A DNA stretch of 64,000 bases from Rhynchopus sp. YZ270_cl-10. Its lineage: Eukaryota; Euglenozoa; Diplonemea; Diplonemida; Diplonemidae. A model generated the notes under the pieces. It did no database searches and was not told the DNA's origin. It was given only the letters and a program-made list of their open reading frames with translations. Where the stretch lies: the NCBI GenBank assembly GCA_964035575.1, contig OZ037836.1, positions 1,860,001-1,924,000 on the forward strand, read 5' to 3'. Of the stretch, positions 52,561-61,800 are shown piece after piece (positions within the stretch are counted from its first letter, which is position 1; every line of letters starts with the position of its first letter). A program made the translations under genes and the position numbers.

Positions 52561-54328
52561 TACTTCAGGCAAAAAGGGTATTTCCCACTATTGACATCCA
52601 TTTCTGGGTGTTTTGGGGGGAAAGAAACTGATAGTGCTTTATGACGTGGTGGTGAGCCAACTTAACAATATGAAAGGAGTTTGTATTATTTTTCAGGCAG
52701 TATTCACAACGTTATTGGAAAGATTAATCAGGCAAGCCCTGACAGGGACGCCCCGAACGCCCTCTAGATGTGAGTGAGAGTCACACTTAGTGTGGGAGTT
52801 TTTAGCCAGTATGTGTGTCCTGGCTGCGGTGGTGTCTGTACTTCCCCCTTTGCCTAGACGAGGCAATAGGTCACTTATAGGTGTAGTGTTCACCACACCC
52901 GAGCCCTACTGTGTTGGCTCATTAGGGATCGGGTGTGTACCTCTGTACAGTGACCACCTTTTGTTTCCCAGGGTAAGCTATTTGCGGCCAAGACCTTCAC
53001 AGGGTTTCTGGAGGAAGTGCCACGAAAGGGTGCAGTTTTAGGTCCAGCGACCACCTTAAAAAACAATTTTTTTTTTTTTATTTTCCCCTTTCACATTTTT
53101 ACAACAAGAAATATTAAAAAAAAAGATGGGTTGTTGTTGTTTTTTATACACTTCCCTAATGCTTTCAAATTTTATTTGAAAGTATATGAATTTGTTTTTA
53201 TTTTCCAATCATTGGCAAGAGAGGAAATAGAATCGACGGAAGGTGCCTGCAAATTGTTTTTCATACAGAGTTTTTTGTCTTATCACAACTCTGAAAAAGC
53301 GAAAACGCACAAAAAATTTGCAGAGTGTAATAATGAAAAAGGGTTCTTTTCTTCTTCTTCTTTTCGTTTCTTTCCTTTTTCTTCCTTTTGCCATATCCTG
53401 AAGCCAGATTCTATTTGCCCCAGGCAACAGGCAGCACAACACTCATCAATTGTTCGATAGCTCCACAGAGTGTCAGAATCCCCAAGAAGCGTTGTTTTGT
53501 GCTCCGCTATGCTCTCTCTCCCACACTGCAAAACCGGCAAATAACCCCAACCAGACCCGACTTACTGTTCCTTTCATTCATGGAAGCGGGGAGTAGAGCA
53601 GATCAGACGTAAATTATGAAATGGATGTAGGACTGCATTGGTTCTTGCACCCCGGTGTAGGGAGAAAAGGCCACCGTGGTTTAGTCAGGGGTAGCGCAGC
53701 TAGTCACATGGCTAAGTGTTTTACGACTAGTGGTTTTTAGTGCACTGCTCGTTATAGTATCATGGCTGGTAGCGCAAACTAGTCCAAATGACCACCTGGC
53801 ACTAGCCCCCTCGTAAATCGTGGTATTGTGTATGTAGCAAAAATGTGAAATCAGGTATACTTTTTCATATCAAGTCATTATTTTTTGGTCACGCACCAAG
53901 GTACACTGTCACGAGAGGGCTTTGTATTTCAAGTCAACCTTTTGCTCGAGGAACAGCACAGTTTGCATGCGAAGACGATTCTTGCGTGAGGAGCTGGGCT
54001 ACACCGTTCCGGGTGTGGTCCAATGAGGGACGTATGTGTGCTCACTTCGTCACGCATTGCGCGTCCAGGCAAACCACGGGGAGGGAGCCTCCGTTTTCTT
54101 TTGATATCTTGTGAAAAATGCCACTGGGGTTTTTGTTATTTATTTTCCTTCTTCTGGTTCTTGTCCTTTCTTTATGTATTTTAGTTGTCACTCATAACAG
54201 AGCAATGCACCCCCTCCCACGGGCTTCCCAATCCACTCTATTATCCCACAACCTTCCTTCACACCCCCTTGTAGGGTAGGGTTCCCCACCTCTCGCAGCC
54301 GTTGTCCCATCCGACCTGCGTTGTTGAT
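52561..54328. other. Spacer without recognised gene
   Basis: Pieces of dispersed repeats (for example tatttcaagtcaa near 53927, similar to 49688) and homopolymer tracts. Short frames on both strands show no recognisable family. A copy of accttccttcacaccccc lies near 54250, similar to 29232. Confidence 0.4.
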
Positions 54329-54375
54329 TCTTTTTGCCTCACCCAAAACACCTGCACAAAGCAGAGAGACTCGTC
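54329..54375 (+). pseudogene. Orphan family 1 leader upstream of the real gene
   Basis: ttttgcctcacccaaaacac then ctgcacaaagcagagagact matches the family 1 leader, but no ATGG follows. The working leader and start come 170 bp later. It may mark a lost gene copy or an alternative acceptor. Confidence 0.55.
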
Positions 54376-54408
54376 TTTTGTTCTCCCCAAGTTCAGAAGG
54401 AAATCAGA

Positions 54409-54440
54409 GTGGAGCACATCCTCAGGTGTCCACACTGCAA
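54409..54440 (+). repeat. Conserved ~50-bp intergenic motif, copy 6 (partial)
   Basis: gtggagcacatcctcaggtg then tccacactgcaatg, degenerate at its 3' end, lying between the orphan leader and the gene at 54544. Confidence 0.55.
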
Positions 54441-54543
54441 TGAGGGTAAACAAAAACAAAAGACCTCTCCCCTTGTAACTGTTTGTTGTCTCTTGCGCAC
54501 TTTCACCCCCAATTGGTAAACACCTGAAACAGAGAGACACAAA

Positions 54544-55830
54544 ATGGAAATATGTGTGAAGAGCTTTGACGGAGAGAAATACACAGTCGAGGTGGGTGTG
54601 GATGATACAACTGCGGACATACGGCGGAAGGTGGCGTCTGCAGCAGAGTTGCGCGAAGACGGCTTTGACATGAGCTTCGGAGAGAAGGTGCTGGCCGAAG
54701 GAGACGACACGACGCAGCTGAGTGCTGGGGACACAGTTGTGCTGACGAAGACGAAGTCGCAGAAGGACGACGCCATTGCAGCTCTTCGTGACTTGGGTGA
54801 GACAGCACTGACGACACAGAGGTTCAAAGGTCTGGAAGATCCCAAGCTGGTTCATTTGTTTCTGCAGGCGGAGGTTGTTACTGAGATACCCAATGAATTC
54901 TTGGAAGGTGGCACGTTCTCAGAACTTGATCTCAGCGATGTGTCAGGTGTGACTGCAATGCGCGACAATTGCCTGCACGACTGCATCTCATTGCATACTC
55001 TTGATTTGTCTGGGTGGCACAATGTGACGCACGTTGGATACAACTTCCTCTCCAACTGCAGCGCATTGCAAACACTTGACATCACTGGGTGGAGCAATGT
55101 AGCACATATTGACCACGCCTTCCTCTACAACTGCCGTGCCTTGACCGCACTGGACTTATCTGGGTGGAGCAATGTGACGCAGGTAGGGGACAACTTCATC
55201 TCCCACTGCAGATCGTTGACCACGCTTGCCTTGCCTGAGTGGAGGAATGTATCGCAAATTGATTTCTCCTTCCTCTCCAACTGCAGCGCATTGACCACAC
55301 TTGACTTATCTGGGTGGAACAATGTGACGCAGATTGGGAGGTACTTCCTCAGCTTCTGCAGCTCATTAACCACACTGGACTTGTCTGGGTGGAACAGTGT
55401 GACGCAAATTGGAAACTCCTTCCTCTCCAGCTGCAGCACATTGACGACACTTGACTTATCTGGGTGCAGCAATGTGACGCAGGTCGGAGCTGACTTCCTC
55501 ACCAACTGCAGCGCACTGACCGAGTTGGACCTCTCCACGTGGAAGGATGTCACGCAGGTTGGCAGCCGCTTCCTCTACGCCTGCAAGTCACTGAACAAGC
55601 TCAACTTATCTGGGTGGAAAAATGTAACCCACGTTGCAGACCAGTTCGTCAGCCACTGCAGCTCGTTGAGAACACTGGACTTATCTGGGTGGGCGAGTGT
55701 GACGCATGTTGGGCGAGGAGCACTTGACTGCTGCAACTTACGTAAATGCAGCATCAACGTCACCGGATCGAGCAGTGTTGTAAACAGCCTTGACAAGAAG
55801 AAGAACAAGCGCGATTGTGTGTGCATGTGA
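54544..55830 (+). CDS. UBL-LRR protein, family 1, eleven LRRs, CaaX-like C terminus
   Basis: The longest member: 428 residues. The UBL domain (MEICVKSFDGEKYTVEVG; QLSAGDTVVLTK) and linker are followed by eleven 25-residue LRRs, from FSELDLSDVSGV to the last repeat ending DCCNL. Four repeats have near relatives in the 9-repeat gene at 38345, in the same order, and the extra units are of the LTTLDLSGWNxVTQIG type, fitting tandem 75-bp expansion. One repeat has Cys for Trp (SGCSNVTQ). The tail SSINVTGSSSVV is conserved as INVTGSSSVVNSLDKKKNKR, then DCVCM, giving a polybasic stretch before a CaaX-like box, a typical two-part membrane anchor. No signal peptide. The start is fixed by the conserved leader and AAAATGG. 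Confidence 0.88.
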   Translation: MEICVKSFDGEKYTVEVGVDDTTADIRRKVASAAELREDGFDMSFGEKVLAEGDDTTQLSAGDTVVLTKTKSQKDDAIAALRDLGETALTTQRFKGLEDPKLVHLFLQAEVVTEIPNEFLEGGTFSELDLSDVSGVTAMRDNCLHDCISLHTLDLSGWHNVTHVGYNFLSNCSALQTLDITGWSNVAHIDHAFLYNCRALTALDLSGWSNVTQVGDNFISHCRSLTTLALPEWRNVSQIDFSFLSNCSALTTLDLSGWNNVTQIGRYFLSFCSSLTTLDLSGWNSVTQIGNSFLSSCSTLTTLDLSGCSNVTQVGADFLTNCSALTELDLSTWKDVTQVGSRFLYACKSLNKLNLSGWKNVTHVADQFVSHCSSLRTLDLSGWASVTHVGRGALDCCNLRKCSINVTGSSSVVNSLDKKKNKRDCVCM

Positions 55831-58169
55831 GGCCTGTAGATTTCGAGAGGCTAGCTGTTCATTAGCTTGTTCAAACAACGACCTTTTTTTGATGTGCAGC
55901 ACAGTAACGAGAACGTGTACTATGCTGCAGCAGGGCATCCATGTTTACGTGGGATGAAACAGAGGCTTAACATTTAATTTGCTTCAGCTCTCGTGTAACC
56001 GCACGTTAATTTAATTTTATTTTATTTTGATAAAACAATTGTTGTCGCTTCTAAAAAGCTTGGAGGCAGCGCTGCGAGGCAACCAAAACAGATTGAAACA
56101 GACGGAAGCTTGCTGGTTCTTTGAGTACTCATTTATCCACAGCAACCTTGCTGCAGTTCAACACAATTTTTTTCCACCTTTTTTGTTTCCCGCGTATGAC
56201 GTGGGTAGCGTACCAACTAAACAAAAGATGAAAGGGGTTTTTATTGGGACAAATACTTTGTGGTGGGAAATGATTAAAACATCTGAGACTAGTTTATTCC
56301 CTTCCCCTATTATTGTGCACTCACCTCATTTCCTCATTTCTGTACTAACGATGAAAAGGGGGTTTTATTATTTTTTTCAGTGACGTGACACTTGTGACAT
56401 ATCGTAGGAAATCTTTTAGTATGCGCGAAGACGATTCTTGTGCTCCTCACTTCACCCCCACACTATGTCAATACAACATGTTAGACCGTTTGGTCTGGGA
56501 GGGTTTGGGGTTTCTTCATTCTCTCAGTTCAATCTTGAACAATTTCGAGAGGAGTTTTATTTATTTTGAACAAGATAAAACAAAAAAGCTTGCGTTTCTT
56601 TTATCGAACAGATTTTATTCTCCGCCCCGTACCCAAAACGTAAACACCACTTTGAATCAGAAAAAATATTTTCTTTTCTTTTTTCTTCCACACGCGCTTG
56701 GTTTTTGTGTTTCATTGACTTTTATCAAAAAGCTTTCCCTCCCTCCACTCCCTGCTTTTTCTTCATAAAGTTGTGCCTTATTGGCTTGATTGCTTGTTTA
56801 GCTCTGTCTCTGTGCTGCTCGCGCATTGTCTGTTTCCCCTTGCGTTGCATGTTTTTCATGTTGTTTTCTCTCTGGTGCTACTGGCACACTGTTTTGTTTC
56901 TTCCTGTTGCACGAAAGCGGATGAGCTAATACTGGGTAACCCTGCTTGAGCAGAGTAAAAAATGTGTGATCTGGGGTGAGGAAGCGTTCCAACTTTTCAA
57001 CCTCTTCCCCAATTTACCTTTCGCGCTTTTTTACCCTCCCCCGTTTTAGAATCAACAGAGAGTGTACGTTAAGATTTCAAAGGGACATGCAATGCACAAA
57101 GAAAGCTTTTTGATAAAAAATTAGCGAGATACAAAAACCAGCGCGTGTGGAAGAAAAAAGGAGAGGAAGATTTTTTTCTGATTCAAAGTGGTGCTTACGT
57201 TTTGGGTACGGGGCGGAGAATAAAATCTGTTCGATAAAAGAAACACGAGCTTATTGTTTTATCTTGTTCCTTTTGTACCCCCTTTTTCCCCCTCTCCCCC
57301 GCATAGACAGCCCCTCTACATCCATGTCTGTGCTCTACACCAGCTTCATGCTCACAGACAAGAAGTTTCTTCTGGTGTGGATGCATCAATGCAAAACAAG
57401 AACGATCAAAGGAAAGAGACACAAGCATACTTTTTTCGTTCACTAAGTGTTTCCGAGTGTATTACTTGTCAACACCCATTCTATTTTTGTTTGGAGTCAG
57501 GCACACCACATCGATTGCCCTTAGGGTACCCGCTGTGCTTTCGGTGACATAATTGTGACATATCTGGGGTGAGGAAGCGTTCAACCTCTTCCCCAATTTA
57601 CCTTTCACGCTTTTTTACCCTCCCCCGTTTTAGAATACGTTAAGATTTCCCATGGCAAGCCCTTAAAAAAAGGCTGGGGTATAAAAAAGCAACTAAGACT
57701 AGAGGCTAAAGAGGTCTGACTCACCGAGCGGTTGTGAACCGCCTCCGTTCTCTTTACGGTACGGAGCAACCACGCCTCTCACTCTTTGCATGAGCTTGGC
57801 TGAGATGCGTTTCAGCACGTTTCAACTATTCTTTTTTGTTTAGACAACGGGGCACGCGTGTGCACGTACGTATCAGTGGCCATGTGGGTGGTGTGGTGCT
57901 GTGCACTGTGCAAATACGTGCGTACGTACGCGACCAGTTCTCTGAACATCGGCGTACGTGTATGCCTCGCTGCATGACTGCCTACAGTGAGGCTAAGGGG
58001 GGGTAGCTGTTGTGAAGCCCTGTTCCTAAAATTAATTAGTCCGAGTACGCTTTCACAATGCTTTTGTATTTAAAGCCAACTTTTTGCATATAACGTTTAA
58101 CCCCAAAAAAAGTCTCCAGAAAACGTTTTCATTTTAAAAAAACAAATCAAAAGACCTTTTCCCCTCTAA
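55831..58169. other. Repeat-rich spacer before the WWE-ART gene
   Basis: Contains 56192-56345 (copy of 50876/51149 repeats), an inverted pair at 56566-56740 and 57105-57270 of the 36355 repeat, and a direct repeat (ctggggtgaggaagcgttc onward) at 56972-57052 and 57565-57637. No gene is recognised. Confidence 0.6.
57711..57779 (+). other. Structured hairpin element, copy 2
   Basis: The stems gcggtt/aaccgc and ctccgt/acggag lie inside an outer gagg/cctc pairing. Loop sequence tctctttacggt is shared with copy 1 at 13161. It is not a tRNA by any arm or B-box I can find. A small structured RNA is possible. Confidence 0.3.
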
Positions 58170-58171
58170 TA

Positions 58172-58736
58172 CCGTCTTTTGAAAAATTATGGACCAGAAA
58201 AATAGGTCCATAAAAAAAAAAAATCCCAAAAAGTCCATAATTGTTCTGGTCCATCATTGTTCTGGTCCATGTTATTTCTGGTCCATCTGTGTTAGGCTTT
58301 TTTTTTTTGAACTTGTCCATTTTCAGACCCATTCCGAGCTTTCGGTACCGCACGTTGGCGGGGCATCTCGGCTTATATGTGGCCCGGTAGACCCATTCCG
58401 GGCTTTCGGTACCGCACGTTGGCGGGGCATCTCGGCTTATATGTGGGCCCGGCAGACCCATTCCGAGCTTTCGGTACCGCACGTTGGCGGGGCATCTCGG
58501 CTTATATGTGGCCCGGTAGACCCATTCCGAGCTTTCTCCCCACAAGCGGTCGTCGCACGCGCTTCGCGCGCGCGACTCCCTGTCAAAATTCTGGACAAGT
58601 ACAAAAAAACCCCACACATATGTCGGACCAGAAAAATAGGTCCATAAAAAAAAAAATCCCAAAAGGTCCATGATTGTTCTGGTCCATCATTATTCTGGTC
58701 CATGTTATTTCTAGTCCATATTTTTTCAAAAGACGG
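58172..58736. mobile_element. 565-bp TA-flanked MITE with internal 64-bp tandem repeats
   Basis: The inverted ends ccgtcttttgaaaaa and onward, with repeated ggaccagaa blocks, are flanked by TA (58170-58171, 58737-58738). The centre holds three full 64-65-bp tandem units starting at 58325, 58389 and 58454 (agacccattccgagctttcg onward) plus a partial fourth at 58518. It ends about 135 bp before the start codon of the next gene. Confidence 0.75.
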
Positions 58737-58872
58737 TATTTTCTTGTACCCGGCAGGAGACTAAGGGGAGTGGCTTGCAAGTTGTTGCAACTCCCACATC
58801 CCTTCGGACTGTTGGGATTTGGGTTCGAAAGCATGCACACCACACACACCTTGCAGAAGGCAACACACCACC

Positions 58873-61800
58873 ATGTTCGGCCCACGCGAGGAGGTGCAAG
58901 CATACGCAAAGCAGCACAGCATCCTGAAGCTGGTCGACGAGCTTGTGAACGAGCTGCTTCAGCATAAGCCGTGCGACCCGTTGGCGCACCTGGCGTGCTA
59001 CATCGACGGCCTGCGTGGGGCAGCGCCTGCGACGGACGTGGAGAAGAACAGGCTTGCGGCAGAAGGCAGCACTGCGGCGTGCGCAGAGGTGTCGCACCCC
59101 TCGAGCACATCATCATCGCTCGAAGCGGCGCTGGGGACACTCTGGGACGCGTGCAGACCCAACCACGCGACGTTCAAGGAGCGTTTTGAGGAGGACGTTT
59201 CGCAGGGCCTTCGAGATGTGCTTGCGACAGTCTTCGCGAAGGCTGGGAAGGCGAAGGGACAGGCCGGGAAGGGACAGGAGGCAAAGGACACACCTGTGCA
59301 GACACAACTGAAGTTCGATGCCTCGCCAGACGTGACGCAAGCAAATGCGGCACAAAGTGTGCAGCTGGTGGACCCCTACAGCGCCGAGTACAGACCCACG
59401 CAGAGTGTGTCGGAGGTGGTCGACGGGCTTGCAGACTGGTTCGGACCTGGACGGAAGCTGTGGCCGCGGAGTGCTGTGGACAGGGTGAAGCACAACTGCA
59501 CCTTCATGCAGCACAAGCACAACTACGGGGAGGCGGCGGAGGTAGTGGTGCCGCTCTTCATCTACTCGATTGCGATCATGACGGAGTACACGTGGGCCTT
59601 CTGGGTCTCCTCGGATGGGCACGGACGGTGGACGCCGTTCTCGTCTGCGCACGCAGTTGTGCTGGAGAAGGACTTCCTTGCGCACTGCACGAAGGACGGG
59701 GCACCCCTGTGCGGGGAGGACGAAGACCTGACACGACCACGGGGGCTGCCGCTTGCACCGCTGAACAGCACCATCACAGACGCAAGGCGTGCGCTTGCAA
59801 GGGTTGCGGAGGACACGAGGGGTGCGGGCACCACCCCCAGCAGGCAGCCGGCGAGTGGCGCCTTCGAGGTGCCCACGCAGATGCAGGTGGTGTTCTGCGA
59901 CGGGCGCATGGTGGGCGGCAGCAGCAGCGAGGGGGACGAACAGGGGCGTGGCTTTGCAGGGAAGGTTGGTGGGGTGTTTGCGGGCTGGGAGGGGCTCACG
60001 GTCTTTGTGAGCACGCCCTTCCTTGAGGGTTGCAAATGTCGTGGTGACACCACCACCACCACGGCCACTTCTACTGCTGCTGATACTGCTGCCACGACGG
60101 CCAAGGACGTGGCAAAGGAGTTCTACATAGCACGGTACAAACTGTCAGACGTGAGGGCAGAGTACGAGGATGCACACATGCAAGGCACGGCGGATGCGGA
60201 GACACTCGCGAGCCTGAAGAAACGTGTTGCGCTGCACCCGTACTCGGACTCGGTTGCGTGGCTTCCGGCCCCGTCCTGCATCTTTGAAGGCCTCCACACT
60301 GCGACGGCGGACGTGCAGCACACACAGACGATGTCTCTGTCTCTCGCACGACTGCCCCCACCCGGTGTGCTGGAGTACCTGCAAAGCAGACGCACCTGTG
60401 AGCACCTTGAGATTGCCGAGGGTGGTCTGCACTATCTCTGTTCGCAGGACGCGTTTGCGTGCCGTGCACGTGAGGAGAAGGTGCTGCTCGGAGGGAGGAA
60501 GGAGAAGGTGGCGGGGACAGACACAGCATACGTCCGCTGTGACGACAGCTGCTTCTTCTGTGCGGTGGGTGCGCTGAAGGACCGTTGTGTGCGCGAGAAG
60601 AACCAGCAGCAGTACGACAAAGGCTGCAAGGAAGACCTCGACGCACTGAGCACCAAGCACACACAAGACTACAGCTCGTTCCAAGCGCTCGTGGCGCACA
60701 AGGTCGCCATCGCCGTGCGTGAGGCTCCCGAAGGCCAGGCACCGACGCCGCTGACGATCCTGCACGCTCTCGACATCCAAGACGTGTACTGGTCCTCGGC
60801 AGGTGTGGCAGACTGGACACACGTGAAACCCCTGCACGCTTCGCTCTCTGGGAAGAACAAGTTCATTGCCGTACCTGGAGCAGACGGCCCACCGTGTGTG
60901 CTGTACAAATCCTGCTGCGAGTTCGCGGACCAGCCGTACTACGTCTTGAACGCGTCGATGCGTGATGCACAGAACAAGGCACACAAGACGCAGATCACAG
61001 TGACGCGCAAGGACAAGACGAGCGAGGTCTTCTGTGCACGCAGCGTCGCGTCGCTTGGGCAGGGTATGGGCACGCTCCGCGAGGTGGCACGCAAGCACGC
61101 GACCCTGAGGACCTGCCTCAGAGACCTGATGAAGCTGTCGCACCAGACGTGCTTCGAGTCTGAGACGAGCGGGACGTCGCTCTGGTACACGTCACGCGAC
61201 ATCATCGACGATAAGAAGAAGGACGACGCCCTGCCGCGAAGCGACGAGGACTACCTGGACCCTGTGCACTACAGCGGGCTTGGCTACTACCGGTACACGG
61301 CACGGTACGACAAGGAGGCACCGGAGTACATGGAACCAAGCACGGTGAAGGTGCAAATGGGGGACTGGGTGTCGAGGCAGGTGCGGCCGCTGCTGTTCTA
61401 CGTGAACGAGGGAATGAAGGAGATGTCGCCTGTGCTGTCGTACCGGGGGTGGCGGTGTGCGCCGGAGACAGAACAGAAGTGCTACCGCGGGCTTGGGAAC
61501 GCGCGCCTGCCCCCTGAGCTCTACGCAACGGGGAACGTGGTGGTGTGGTCTGCGTTCTCGTCGACGTCGACGGACCAGGGCATCTCGCAGTTCTACGCCA
61601 GCTCCGCGAGCGGGATGACGGCGTCGGTCTTCATTGTGACAGGGTCGTCTTGCAGGCTGATCGCACCCTGGAGTAGGTTCGGCCGTGAAGAGGAGTGGCT
61701 GTTCCCACTGAACTCAATGTTCAAGGTGGACTCGATGTTGACGGAGGACCAGCAGTCGATTCTCGGGAAGAAAGACTTCCAGCTGTTCGAGATCTCTGAG

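Noticed and set aside
57711-57779. tRNA gene.
   Set aside because: Two hairpins and a closing pair are visible, but no T-arm/B-box or anticodon arm of standard size.
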